Of a stretch of DNA of 64,000 nucleotides, positions 8,116 to 16,647 are shown piece after piece. The position numbers were made by a program, and so were the translations under genes. Each line of letters starts with the position of its first letter. Positions within the stretch are counted from its first letter, which is position 1. Source of the stretch: CAYQJS01 sp964417895 (lineage in GTDB: Bacteria > Chloroflexota > UBA6077 > SHYK01); NCBI GenBank assembly GCA_964417895.1, contig CAYQJS010000021.1, positions 15,186 through 79,185 of the forward strand, in the 5' to 3' direction. The notes beneath the pieces are model-generated. The model was not told where the DNA came from. It worked only from the letters and a program-made list of their open reading frames with translations, and ran no database searches.

Positions 8116-9066
8116 ATGCGGATCTGCTCGTTCCTCCCCGCCGCGACGGAGATGCTGTTCGCGCTGGGCCTGGGAGACAACGTTGTCGCCGTAAGCCATG
8201 AGTGCGACTACCCGCCGGAGGCTCTCAGCCGACCCAGGGTGACCACGAGCCTCATCCAGCCGGAGCGCTTGACCAGCGCCGAGATCGACGCGGCCGTGAG
8301 CAAGGCCTTCGTCGAGGGCCGCGCCAGCTACCGTGTCGACATGGACGTCCTGACCGCGGCCGATCCCGATCTCATCGTCACCCAGGACCTGTGCGTCGTG
8401 TGCGCCATCGGCGGAAGCGAAGTGCGGCAGGCTGCGGCCTGCCTGGACCCCCAACCGCGCCTGGTGTCGCTGGACCCTCACTCCGTGTCTGACGTCATCG
8501 ACTGCGTCCGCACGCTCGGTGCAGTAGCGGGCGTGGCCACTCGGGCCGAGCAGCTGGCGGCTGAGATGGAGGCGCGCGTCGCCGCCGCCTGGGCCGCGGC
8601 TGCGGCCGCGCCGCGGCCGCGGGTGCTCTGCCTCGAGTGGATGGATCCGCCGTGGATCGCAGGGCACTGGATGCCCGAGGTGGTGCAGCTGGCAGGCGGC
8701 GCGGATGCGCTCGCTCGCGCAGGCGAGCCGTCCCGTCGCGCTACGTGGGACGAGATTGCCGACGCTGCGCCCGAGGTGGCCATCATCATGCCATGCGGCT
8801 TCGGCGTAGAGCGCACGCTCGCTGAGATCAGCGTGCTCGAATCGATTCCCCAGCTCGCGCGCATCCCCGCCTTCGCGACGGGACGCGCCCACGTTGTCGA
8901 TGGGTCCAGCTACTTCAACCGGCCCGGGCCCAGGATCGTAGACGGCATCGAGCTACTGGGCGCCATCATCCACCCGGAGATCTTCCCCGGGCGGGCGGAC
9001 GTTGGCTGCAAGGTGCAGCTGACGGCGAGAGGCGGACGGCATGAAGTCCGGGCGGCCGCTCCGTAG
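8116..9066 (+). CDS. Cobalamin-binding/BtuF-like periplasmic-binding-fold protein without signal peptide
   Basis: 316 residues from ATG 8116; an upstream TTG at 8086 is less likely. The start is typical of BtuF-like family members (RICSFLPAATEMLFALGLGD, then HECDYPPEA). The two-lobed binding fold is suggested by DVLTAADPDLIVTQDLC and the late segment ARIPAFATGRAHVVDGSSYF. There is no N-terminal signal or lipobox, so this member appears cytoplasmic. Such proteins are widespread and poorly characterised. No btuCD transporter genes are nearby. Confidence 0.7.
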   Translation: MRICSFLPAATEMLFALGLGDNVVAVSHECDYPPEALSRPRVTTSLIQPERLTSAEIDAAVSKAFVEGRASYRVDMDVLTAADPDLIVTQDLCVVCAIGGSEVRQAAACLDPQPRLVSLDPHSVSDVIDCVRTLGAVAGVATRAEQLAAEMEARVAAAWAAAAAAPRPRVLCLEWMDPPWIAGHWMPEVVQLAGGADALARAGEPSRRATWDEIADAAPEVAIIMPCGFGVERTLAEISVLESIPQLARIPAFATGRAHVVDGSSYFNRPGPRIVDGIELLGAIIHPEIFPGRADVGCKVQLTARGGRHEVRAAAP

Positions 9067-9169
9067 CCCACGTCTGTCACACAGGGCGTGACGCTACCCT
9101 GTACCGCCAACCCTGGTTCCTGTAACCTGTCCCGGCAGACCTTTCGCCGTCTGGCACCGGAGGGATTTC

Positions 9170-10588
9170 TTGCCCAAGAGCCTGCGCAGCTTCGTGGAGC
9201 AGATCGACCACCAGCATCCTGACGAGCTAGCCGTCGTCAGGCGCGTGGTCGACCCCAACAACTATGACGTGACAGCCGTCCTCGCCCATTTGACACTCCG
9301 CAAACAATTCCCGATGGTGCTTTTTGAGTCCGCCCTCGATCTCCTCGGAGCGGACTCGGACATGCGCATCGTCTCCAACGTCTTTGCAGCGCGCGAGCGG
9401 ATTGCCGACGCCCTGGATTTCCCGCGCGAGAAGGCCGGGATGCCGCTCAGCCTGGAGTACGCTCGCCGCGAGCGCGATCAGATCCCCTGGCACGGCATCC
9501 CCCGCGAAGAGGCGCCCGTGAAGGAAATCGTGCGCCGCGGCGACGACGTCGACGTCTACCGGCTCCCCATCGTCAACCATTTCGAGATGGACCTGAGCGC
9601 GGTGCTCACGATGGGCGCCGCAATGAAAGACCCGGAGACAGGGGTTTACGACGTCTCGTTCATCAAGGGGTTCCCCAAGGGCCCGCGCAGGCTGGGGATA
9701 TCCATCCACTCGCCCCACTTCGACCGCATTCTCGAGCATTATGAGCGCCACGACCGACCGGCGCCCTTCGCTCACATCATCGGCCACCACCCCGCCTTCT
9801 ATCTGGGGGCGCTGGCCCTGGCACCGTACGGCAACGACGACTACGCCACGATCGGCTCGTTTCTGGGCGAGCCGCTACGGCTCACCCCCTCCGAGACCTG
9901 GGGTGAGGACTTCCTGGTGCCCGCCGATGCCGAGCTCATCATCGAGGGGGAGATCCCACCCGGCGTGCGTGAGGTCGTAGACCCCTTCGGCGAGGTGACC
10001 CGCCACTACCAGGCCCAGTGTTTGCGGCAGGCCCTCAACGTGACGGCCATCACGCACCGCCGCAATGCCATCTTCCAGGACGTGTTCTCCGGTCACCAGG
10101 GCCACTGGAACCTGGGCGGCATCCCAAAAGAGGGGAGTGTCTATAACGCGCTGCAGCGCCGCTTTGGGAACATTGTGGCGGTGCATATGCCCCACTCGGG
10201 CTGCGGTCGTTTCGCCTGCTATGTCGCCATCGACAAGCGAATCGAGGGCGAGGCGAAGCGCATCGGGATCGCGGCGTTGGCCGAAACCTGGGCGTTCAAC
10301 TGGGTCGTGCTGGTGGACAAGCACATCGACGTGTTCAACGAGCAGGACGTGCTGTGGGCGATGATGACCAATGTGGATCCGAAGCGCGACGTGGATATGA
10401 TCCAGAACGCCTACACGCTATTCGACGTCGCCTCCGGTTACACCAAGCTGATCATCGACGCGACCCAGCCCCTCGACCGGCCCTTCCCACAGATGCTGAA
10501 AGTGCCCGACGACGCCATGAACCGCGTCGACATCGACCAGTGGATCGAGCGGCGCGTGCCTTCGCGCTCTTCGGGAGGACCCACATGA
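9170..10588 (+). CDS. UbiD-family (prenylated-FMN) decarboxylase
   Basis: 472 residues from a TTG preceded by GGAGGG. UbiD enzymes use prenylated FMN to (de)carboxylate aromatic or unsaturated acids. Family features are LRSFVEQIDHQHPDELAVV, PRRLGISIHSPHFDRILEHY, the PPGVREVVDPFGEVTRHYQ loop and IGIAALAETWAFNWVVLVD. In the loop the usual E-G-P-F-G-E reads V-D-P-F-G-E, so the first catalytic-type glutamate seems absent. Its stop overlaps the ATG of the ATPase gene (ATGA). No ubiX prenyltransferase gene is in the window. The substrate is unknown. Confidence 0.85.
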   Translation: MPKSLRSFVEQIDHQHPDELAVVRRVVDPNNYDVTAVLAHLTLRKQFPMVLFESALDLLGADSDMRIVSNVFAARERIADALDFPREKAGMPLSLEYARRERDQIPWHGIPREEAPVKEIVRRGDDVDVYRLPIVNHFEMDLSAVLTMGAAMKDPETGVYDVSFIKGFPKGPRRLGISIHSPHFDRILEHYERHDRPAPFAHIIGHHPAFYLGALALAPYGNDDYATIGSFLGEPLRLTPSETWGEDFLVPADAELIIEGEIPPGVREVVDPFGEVTRHYQAQCLRQALNVTAITHRRNAIFQDVFSGHQGHWNLGGIPKEGSVYNALQRRFGNIVAVHMPHSGCGRFACYVAIDKRIEGEAKRIGIAALAETWAFNWVVLVDKHIDVFNEQDVLWAMMTNVDPKRDVDMIQNAYTLFDVASGYTKLIIDATQPLDRPFPQMLKVPDDAMNRVDIDQWIERRVPSRSSGGPT

Positions 10589-12024
10589 AGGGGCAGGGCT
10601 GGGTTCCGCCCGCCGGTCGCAAGAGTAGTAGGCTGAGCGAAGGAATCACCCGACTCTTTGTCGGCGGCTTCAAGTCGATCGCAAATGAACAGGCCATCGA
10701 GATCAGACCATTGACGATCCTCGCCGGGGCGAACAGCTCGGGAAAGTCCAGCATGCTGCAGCCGCTTCTGTTGCTTAAACAGACCCTAGAAGCCACTTAT
10801 GACCCTGGTCCCCTGCTGCTCGATGGCCCCAACGTCCGTTTTACATCTAGCGATCAGGCCGTCTCAAATGTGGGCAAGAAGGACGCCGCGGGCGCTTTTG
10901 ACATTGGCATAGAGATTAGTGGTGAAGCAGTCTTGAGGATCTACTTTGGACGACCGAGCCGCAGAGGATTCGAGCTCAAAGGAATGCGTTTCCAAGACGG
11001 GGTATGGCAGGTAGAACTCACGCCGGACCTCGCTGGGGTAACCACCGCACGTATGCTCGGGGCCATAAAGGGAGCCAACCCTAGCGAAGAGGCATTCGTC
11101 TCGCTGGCGAGCCAGCTCGACAATACCAGCCGTCGGTGGTCCGTGGTCCGGAATCGATGCTTCTTCGAGATAGCTCCGGTACTACAGGATCAAACCGATC
11201 TTGCAACCTCGGAGATCAGATGGAGCCTGCTTACCCATCGATCAGGGCTCCCATCTTTATTTGTCCCTGGATCTCTGTTCGAGCCATTCGTTCGAGACAC
11301 GGTACATGTTCCCGGGTTCAGGGGAAATCCAGCTCGAACGTATCCGGTCAGCTCGGTTGGTCCGGCGTTCCCTGGCACATTCGAGCACTATGTGGCAGGT
11401 ATAATTGCAAATTGGGAGGGTAGTGGCGACCAAACGAACCTAAATAAGCTAGGCAGTGACTTGCGGAAACTGGGTCTAACTTGGAGAGTAGCAGCACGCC
11501 CGATCAGCGAGACTCAACTCGAGTTACGGGTAGGGCGGCTTCGGGATCCGGCGACAGCCGACGCTAAAGATATGGTCAGCATCGCTGACGTCGGGTTCGG
11601 CGTCTCCCAGGTGCTCCCGGTTCTCGTGGCCCTCCGAGCGGCAAAGCCAGGCCAGCTTGTCTATCTCGAGGAGCCGGAGCTCCACCTCCATCCGCGCGCA
11701 CAGTACGCTTTGGCCGAGCCGTTGGCCGATGCGGCGACGCGTGGCGTGCGGGTGGTCGCGGAGACGCACAGCTCGTTGCTCCTTCAAGCAGTTCAAGCCC
11801 TGGTCGCAGAGGGGAAGCTCGACCCGAGCGACGTCAAGTTGCACTGGTTTCGTCGTCAGGAGACCGGGCGGGGGGCCGGCGCAACCGAGGCCGTCACCGC
11901 CGACCTCGACGAATCAGGCGCATTTGGCGACTGGCCCGAGGACTTCGCCGACGTTGCACTGATGGCCGAGAGTCGCTACCTGGACGCGGCTGAGTCGCGG
12001 CCGGCAGCGGCTGGCCGTGAGTAG
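10585..12024 (+). CDS. AAA ATPase, OLD/SMC-like (DUF3696-type)
   Basis: 479 residues from the ATG at 10585, which has a GGGAGGA upstream and overlaps the ubiD stop by 4 nt. Walker A is LAGANSSGKSSM. The ABC-like C-terminal half has a signature-like DVGFGVSQVLPVL, Walker B LVYLEEPELHLHP and a switch His in VVAETHSSLLL. This is the layout of OLD, RecF and AbiL/PARIS-type ATPases. Base composition of the middle is more AT-rich than neighbours, suggesting acquisition. The 8-nt overlap with the downstream PIN-like gene points to a two-gene module. Such pairs often serve in phage defence; that role is inferred here. Confidence 0.8.
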   Translation: MKGQGWVPPAGRKSSRLSEGITRLFVGGFKSIANEQAIEIRPLTILAGANSSGKSSMLQPLLLLKQTLEATYDPGPLLLDGPNVRFTSSDQAVSNVGKKDAAGAFDIGIEISGEAVLRIYFGRPSRRGFELKGMRFQDGVWQVELTPDLAGVTTARMLGAIKGANPSEEAFVSLASQLDNTSRRWSVVRNRCFFEIAPVLQDQTDLATSEIRWSLLTHRSGLPSLFVPGSLFEPFVRDTVHVPGFRGNPARTYPVSSVGPAFPGTFEHYVAGIIANWEGSGDQTNLNKLGSDLRKLGLTWRVAARPISETQLELRVGRLRDPATADAKDMVSIADVGFGVSQVLPVLVALRAAKPGQLVYLEEPELHLHPRAQYALAEPLADAATRGVRVVAETHSSLLLQAVQALVAEGKLDPSDVKLHWFRRQETGRGAGATEAVTADLDESGAFGDWPEDFADVALMAESRYLDAAESRPAAAGRE

Positions 12025-12562
12025 ATCCTCTTCCAAGCGCCTCGTGATCGACGCATCGGTAGCTCGCTCAGCCGGCGGCGAGGAAGCGGTCCACCCCACA
12101 TCGAAACGGTGCCGCGATTTCCTGGTTGCCGTGCTCGGTGTGTGCCACCGCATGGCAGTGAGCCCAGCCACTGAGGACGAGTGGAAACGTCACCGTTCGC
12201 GCTTTGCGTCCGTGTGGCGTTATTCGATGGAGGCGCGCAAGAAGGTCGCTCGCCTCGGCCCGTGCACCGACGAAGTCCTTCGGCAGCGAGTGGAGCGCCT
12301 GGCCCGGCGCAACCCGGGACCTGGGCGGCTAGCCGACGTTCTCGACAAGGACCTCCACCTTATCGAGCCGGCAATGGCGGCCGACACCATCATTGTCTCT
12401 CTCGATGAAATCGCCAAGGGAGCGTTCAGATTGGCGGCCGGCTCGATTCGCGAGCTTCGGGCCGTTGCATGGATCAACCCGGATGACGCTTCGGGCGAAG
12501 TCATGGCGTGGCTGGCGAGTGGCACGGACGCCCACGACGCATGGCTCCTCGGATCAGAGTGA
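12017..12562 (+). CDS. PIN-like nuclease-fold protein, partner of the ATPase
   Basis: 181 residues from a GTG that lies inside the end of the ATPase gene. The N-terminus KRLVIDASVARSAG matches the first beta strand and Asp of PIN domains. A later stretch (DKDLHLIEPAMAADTIIVSLDE) resembles the second acidic cluster. PIN domains are metal-dependent RNases, common as VapC toxins. No VapB-type antitoxin is present; the neighbour is an ATPase. The overlap implies translational coupling. It could also be an inactive PIN fold. I do not recognise a named family. Confidence 0.6.
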   Translation: MSRSSSKRLVIDASVARSAGGEEAVHPTSKRCRDFLVAVLGVCHRMAVSPATEDEWKRHRSRFASVWRYSMEARKKVARLGPCTDEVLRQRVERLARRNPGPGRLADVLDKDLHLIEPAMAADTIIVSLDEIAKGAFRLAAGSIRELRAVAWINPDDASGEVMAWLASGTDAHDAWLLGSE

Positions 12563-12630
12563 GTCGCTGTCGCTGATGGACGAGTTCCGATGTCCTACCG
12601 CGGCCCGCGGCTCGGTCCTCAGTCCTAGTT

Positions 12631-12649
12631 TGCTACAGTACCTGTAGCA
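12631..12649. terminator. Perfect hairpin after the ATPase/PIN pair
   Basis: TGCTACAG and CTGTAGCA pair over 8 bp around a TAC loop between the PIN-like gene and the lipoprotein gene. There is no T-run. It may end the upstream transcript or act as a short palindromic operator. Confidence 0.4.
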
Positions 12650-12670
12650 GACCACGCGGGAGTCCCTCTG

Positions 12671-13555
12671 ATGAAAACTGGCGCACGCGCCAGGCGCCGC
12701 GGTCAGCTTAGCGCCACCCCCGAGGCGGAGCCGCTTCCGTCTCCAGCGCAGCTCCGCGAGCGGCTGCTCGATCTGGCGTACGACGCCAGCTCGTATCTGC
12801 GGCACAGCGCGCGCCCTGTCATCCGGATCTCCGCGGCGCTCCTGGTGGCCGGGTCACTCGCAGCCTGCAGCGGAGATACCGAGCCAGCCCCCCCGGCCGA
12901 GGCTCCGCCCGCCACCGTGCAACCGCTCGCTCAGGAGGTGCGCAGCGGCCTACCGACCACCCCCGGCCGCTACTCGGTCGTGCCGGCCTCCCTCGCCCGC
13001 GACGCGCGCGGCGTGTACCACTTCGAGTGGATCGATCCGGCCACCAACGAGCCGCGGCCCGCGACCGTTAGCCGAGTCCGCCTGGCGGAGGCCAACGCCT
13101 ATACGTTGGAGATGCCGCCGGACCAGGGGGACCCGACCCTCCACATTGAGCGCAACGCTCAGATCGCCCTACTGCAGACTGGCGAGGCCCCTTCCCGCAC
13201 GTACTCGCCCGGCTTCTTCCCGCTCTTCTGGTACCCATTCTTTGTCGGAGGGGGCTTCGGAGGCGGCTACCGCGGCGCGGGCTACTACGATCCGCCGCGC
13301 ACGGTCCCAAGCAGCGGAAGGGTGGAGGGGTCCACCTCGTCCACGAGTCCGCGGCCGCTGCCGGAGCGGACGTACGGTGTATCCACCGCCGTCGCCGGCC
13401 GAGCCGGGGGCACGGGTGGCGGCGTCGCCGCCTCCCGACGAGCAGGCGTGGACACGGACACCAGTCCCACCGGCGGAAAGAGCGGCGTCTCCGCTCCCAG
13501 GTCGGGTGGCTTCTCATCCGGCTCGGGCAGCTCATCGGGGTCGGCCAGCAGTTGA
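12671..13555 (+). CDS. Membrane/lipoprotein with Gly/Ser-rich tail (YjfM/YgiB-like context)
   Basis: 294 residues. A cytoplasmic-looking basic N-terminus of about 48 residues precedes a hydrophobic segment (VIRISAALLVAGSLAAC) ending in a lipobox-like LAAC, then a Pro-rich linker. A globular part is followed by an aromatic Gly segment (FFPLFWYPFFVGGGFGGG) and a Ser/Gly-rich tail. This layout recalls E. coli YjfM/YgiB (DUF1190) proteins, encoded with a glutathionylspermidine-synthase-like enzyme, as here. The stop overlaps the next start (TTGA). It is first in a five-gene coupled set. The long N-terminus before the lipobox is unusual, so an internal start is possible. Confidence 0.6.
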   Translation: MKTGARARRRGQLSATPEAEPLPSPAQLRERLLDLAYDASSYLRHSARPVIRISAALLVAGSLAACSGDTEPAPPAEAPPATVQPLAQEVRSGLPTTPGRYSVVPASLARDARGVYHFEWIDPATNEPRPATVSRVRLAEANAYTLEMPPDQGDPTLHIERNAQIALLQTGEAPSRTYSPGFFPLFWYPFFVGGGFGGGYRGAGYYDPPRTVPSSGRVEGSTSSTSPRPLPERTYGVSTAVAGRAGGTGGGVAASRRAGVDTDTSPTGGKSGVSAPRSGGFSSGSGSSSGSASS

Positions 13556-13764
13556 CGGTACCCCCCTCCAGTCCCCCCGAGTCCGAGTTGGCCCGCCTCG
13601 TTCGAGGAAGCCAGATTCTTGAGCCCATGCTCAGGCGGCGATGGCTGCGCGTCCTGCCGCACCTGTCAACTGCCGACCGGTGCCGCCTCCACGATATCCT
13701 GCGCCCGAAGCAAGTCCTGCCACCAGCCGCGGCATCGCCCACTCGGGGGCCCAGCCGGCGGTGA
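13552..13764 (+). CDS. Small helical protein of unknown function in the ATP-grasp cluster
   Basis: 70 residues from a TTG that overlaps the lipoprotein stop; its own stop overlaps the next gene's GTG. The middle (LARLVRGSQILEPMLRRRW, then LRVLPHLSTADRCRLHDIL) looks like a compact pair of helices. The double overlap is the main reason to accept it as a gene. No function is proposed. Confidence 0.5.
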   Translation: MTVPPSSPPESELARLVRGSQILEPMLRRRWLRVLPHLSTADRCRLHDILRPKQVLPPAAASPTRGPSRR

Positions 13765-14402
13765 TCCGCGGGTCTGGCGGGCTTGGCCGTGCACTCCTCC
13801 AGTGGCAGGACGCCGCTGGCCCGTACTGGCCCTACGCTGCTGCCGCCCCTTTCCTGGGCGACCTGCCTGCGGTAGGCTCAGAGACCGGCAAAGTCCGGCC
13901 CAGGCGGGTTTCGCCTCCGTTGCGGAATGCGCTCCTAGCCATCGGCGGCGAAGTCGGCCTCGCGCTGTTCATCGATCTCCCACCGACGAGGACTCTCCCT
14001 GCCACTACTCTCTTGAACCATCTCGGCTTCATCGTTGTCCCCCTCATTGAGCGCTGGGTGGCTTCCCCGGCCGTTGTGCGATGCGAGACCCTCGCCAGAG
14101 ACCTGGCGGCGTATGGCTGCGCGGTGGTCTGCCCATCCCGACCGCGCGGTGTCGTCTTTCTGCTGGATGGCGAGCGCGCAGGCAGCGGGCGGCCACTGGG
14201 GTTGAGGACCGCGAAGCGTCTGGACAACCGCTACCGGTACTCGACGCACCGGTTTCCGCCGCCCTCCTTCCTCCTGAGGCATGAGATCCGTGCCGTTCGT
14301 TGGCTGTCCGAGCGCGGAATGGCTCCCGACCTCCAGCCCTACGTCGACCGGCTCCTGGATGCTGGACTCCCCATCGAACCCATGCAGCGCCCCTCGGGCT
14401 GA
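13761..14402 (+). CDS. Protein of unknown function in the ATP-grasp cluster
   Basis: 213 residues from the GTG at 13761, which forms a GTGA overlap with the preceding small gene. An ATG at 13641 is in frame, but the added segment is Pro/Ala-rich and overlaps the small gene, so it is less likely. Readable parts include LLAIGGEVGLALFIDLPPTR and GVVFLLDGERAG. There is no signal peptide or clear membrane helix. The family is not recognised. It is encoded 5 nt before the ATP-grasp enzyme and probably serves the same pathway. Confidence 0.6.
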   Translation: MIRGSGGLGRALLQWQDAAGPYWPYAAAAPFLGDLPAVGSETGKVRPRRVSPPLRNALLAIGGEVGLALFIDLPPTRTLPATTLLNHLGFIVVPLIERWVASPAVVRCETLARDLAAYGCAVVCPSRPRGVVFLLDGERAGSGRPLGLRTAKRLDNRYRYSTHRFPPPSFLLRHEIRAVRWLSERGMAPDLQPYVDRLLDAGLPIEPMQRPSG

Positions 14403-14407
14403 CAGCG

Positions 14408-15670
14408 GTGCGCGTTCTCCTCGCCGAGCCGGAGCACGAATCGAGCGACCGCTATCGGACCTTTATCCGTCGCTCCCAGCTTGAAGGCATGATGGCCGAC
14501 TGGCTGGTCGAAGGCGAGCCATATCTCGCCTGCAACGCCATTGCCCTCGAACCCGCCGAGTCCGCCTTGCTCCAACACCTCACCCGAGTGTTCTCCGCGG
14601 TCTTCGCGCGAGCCGGCGCCGCGGTCGCTCACGACGTGGCTGCTCTGGTCGCCATGGGCTTCCCCTGGGTGGCCGCGGAGCTGCTGGCCGCGGAGCCCAT
14701 CGAGCCTCCCATCGTCGGCCGATTCGATTTCGTGCGCGATGCAGATGGCCGCTGGTGGCTCCTGGAGTTCAACGCCGACACGCCATCGGGCGTGCGCGAG
14801 GCGATCGTCGTCAATCGCCTCGTCCGCGCAACGCTCCCCGAAGCTGCTCGCCTCGGGGCGCCCAATGAAGGGCTGGCGGATGCTCTCGTCGCGGCATTCT
14901 CCGAAGCACTGAGCGGTCTGCCCCCGCAGTCTGCGCTCGGGTTGGTTACCAGCGCCAACGAGCTGGAGGATCTGGCCCAGATGGCGTTCACCCGCGACCT
15001 GCTGGCTGGCCCTCTTGCTGAGCTCGGAGTCAAGGTGGTGCTGGGCGACGCGAACAACCTGCGGCCATCGAGGAAGGGCGTGTCCCTGTGCGGCGAGCCC
15101 GTCGCTGCCCTGTATCGCTACGTGCCGTTCGAGACGATGCTAGGGACCCCGCCCTTCGCCCTGATTCACGACGCGGTGGCCGCCGGGCATCTGCGCTTGC
15201 TCAACGGGCTGGGTGGTCTCCTGCTCCAGCATAAGGGGCTGCTAGCCTGGCTCTGGGCGCACCGCGATGATCCCGCCCTCGAATCTGACGAGCGCCGAGC
15301 CATCGTCGAGCACCTCCCGCCTACCTGGGTCATCGATGGCTGCCCGCCCAACGTGCGCCAGCGCGATCTGGTGGCGAAGCAGGTGTTCGGACGCGAGGGC
15401 GAGGAGGTCTACTTCGGCGAGGATATGACGCCCGCCGCCTGGGCGATGCTCCGCGATCGCCACACCTACGTCGTCCAGCAGCGCGTCCAGATAGGGGAGC
15501 TGAAGGCACTGGTGCCGACCTCGGCGGCCCCGATCGCGACGATCGGCTATGCGACCGTTGGATGCTACGCCGTTCGGGGGCGATGGGCGGGCTACTACAC
15601 CCGATTCGGCGATAAGATCATCACGTCGCGGGCCAAGTGGCTCGCGACCTTCGTTGAGGCGAGCGCTTGA
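14408..15670 (+). CDS. Glutathionylspermidine-synthase-like ATP-grasp enzyme
   Basis: 420 residues from the GTG at 14408, 5 nt after the previous stop. It resembles the C-terminal ATP-grasp synthetase domain of Gsp synthase (YjfC/YgiC type), without the amidase domain. Diagnostic segments are WWLLEFNADTPSGVREA near residue 117, LLQHKGLLAWLWAH near 275 and YVVQQRVQIGELKAL near 357. Such enzymes form amide bonds, in this group probably between a peptide or amino acid and an amine. The true substrate of YjfC/YgiC-type proteins is unknown. Its stop overlaps the DUF4178-like start. Confidence 0.8.
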   Translation: MRVLLAEPEHESSDRYRTFIRRSQLEGMMADWLVEGEPYLACNAIALEPAESALLQHLTRVFSAVFARAGAAVAHDVAALVAMGFPWVAAELLAAEPIEPPIVGRFDFVRDADGRWWLLEFNADTPSGVREAIVVNRLVRATLPEAARLGAPNEGLADALVAAFSEALSGLPPQSALGLVTSANELEDLAQMAFTRDLLAGPLAELGVKVVLGDANNLRPSRKGVSLCGEPVAALYRYVPFETMLGTPPFALIHDAVAAGHLRLLNGLGGLLLQHKGLLAWLWAHRDDPALESDERRAIVEHLPPTWVIDGCPPNVRQRDLVAKQVFGREGEEVYFGEDMTPAAWAMLRDRHTYVVQQRVQIGELKALVPTSAAPIATIGYATVGCYAVRGRWAGYYTRFGDKIITSRAKWLATFVEASA

Positions 15671-16263
15671 CCGAGAAGACATCTGACGGGGGAGGAACAG
15701 AGCGGGAGCAATACTTCTCGCTGCGCCAGGGCGACGTCCTCGAGTTCTGGTCCGAGGGCAGCTTCGTCGTGAGAACGGTTTTCCTCTGCCGTGAGATGGC
15801 CGGGAATCGGACCTTCGAGTGGCGGTGGATGCTCCTCGACGACGATAGCCTCGTCGAAGTCTCGCCGGACGGCTTCTACCGCTATCGGGACCACCGCGTG
15901 CTCAGGCAAGGAACGAGCGAGTACGAAGAGATCGTCGCGCAGGACGGCGCGCTCGTCCGCTTCGAGGAGCGGGTTCGGGATTCCACCTCCGGCCGCCGCC
16001 CCGTGCACTTGACTCTAGAGGAGCGCACTTTCCGCATCACGAGCACGGGGACGGTCGCGGTCGAGCGCCTGGGAGACGAGCCGGAGCTCGTGCCGTGGGC
16101 ATCGTTCAGCCCTGTACAGGAGGACAACGTCTACTTCGGTCTGGCGGAAGTCGATGTTGAAGAAAGCTTTGGGCTGGGGCTGTGGACCGCGCACGTGAGC
16201 GTCTGCTTCGGCCGTGAGTTTGACCCGTCGGAGGTCACCATCTACCGGGCCGAGCACAAGTAG
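15667..16263 (+). CDS. DUF4178-like protein
   Basis: 198 residues starting at a TTG that overlaps the ATP-grasp stop (TTGA). The beta-rich sequence (RQGDVLEFWSEGSFVVRTVF, EWRWMLLDDDSLVEVSPDG, HLTLEERTFRITSTGTV) resembles DUF4178/YjfK-type proteins often encoded with DUF350 and glutathionylspermidine-synthase-like genes. It has no membrane segment. Function is unknown; the family is linked to membrane-stress and PspA-type contexts. The assignment is by pattern and neighbourhood, not by a diagnostic motif. Confidence 0.55.
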   Translation: MTEKTSDGGGTEREQYFSLRQGDVLEFWSEGSFVVRTVFLCREMAGNRTFEWRWMLLDDDSLVEVSPDGFYRYRDHRVLRQGTSEYEEIVAQDGALVRFEERVRDSTSGRRPVHLTLEERTFRITSTGTVAVERLGDEPELVPWASFSPVQEDNVYFGLAEVDVEESFGLGLWTAHVSVCFGREFDPSEVTIYRAEHK

Positions 16264-16320
16264 ACCCACTGCCGTACGGCAGGATTCGCCGGCAGACCAT
16301 CCCGCCCTCACATCCCGCCC

Positions 16321-16530
16321 TCAGGAGATGGCGGCTGCCACGACCACCGCGAGGCCAAGCACGAAGGCCCCGACGAAGATCGCCGCCGCCAGGTTGCCCT
16401 CCTCGAAGATCTTCTGGCTGAGGTTCGCCGGCGTCCACCAGTCAAGCAGCCGGTAGCCGGCGAAGAGCAGCAGGAAGCCCAGGATCGCGAACACCAGCGA
16501 CAGCAGGCCGTTGCGGAGCGCCTGCTCCAT
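16321..16530 (-). CDS. DUF350-type small membrane protein
   Basis: 69 residues. An AGGAGG precedes the ATG at 16530; the longer frame to 16806 is spurious upstream. Two hydrophobic helices are visible (LLSLVFAILGFLLLFAGYRL and IFVGAFVLGLAVVVAAAIS), joined by a polar segment DWWTPANLSQKIFEEGNLAAA. The motif of an acidic/Asn residue before the second helix matches DUF350/YjfL proteins. It is on the strand opposite to the ATP-grasp cluster but converges on it, and DUF350 is a regular member of such clusters. Confidence 0.75.
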   Translation of the reverse strand: MEQALRNGLLSLVFAILGFLLLFAGYRLLDWWTPANLSQKIFEEGNLAAAIFVGAFVLGLAVVVAAAIS

Positions 16531-16647
16531 CCCCAATACCTCCTCGGGAGCATTTGCCGGGGGCCCAAACTCGGGTAGTGTAGAGGGCGAGCCCTGGGCG
16601 TCGAAAGGGCAGCGGCGAAATACAATACACAAAAATCGGATGCGCAC

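Noticed and set aside
8059..8892. 277-codon minus-strand frame over the BtuF-like gene
   Set aside because: The plus strand has clear family motifs; the antisense frame has none.
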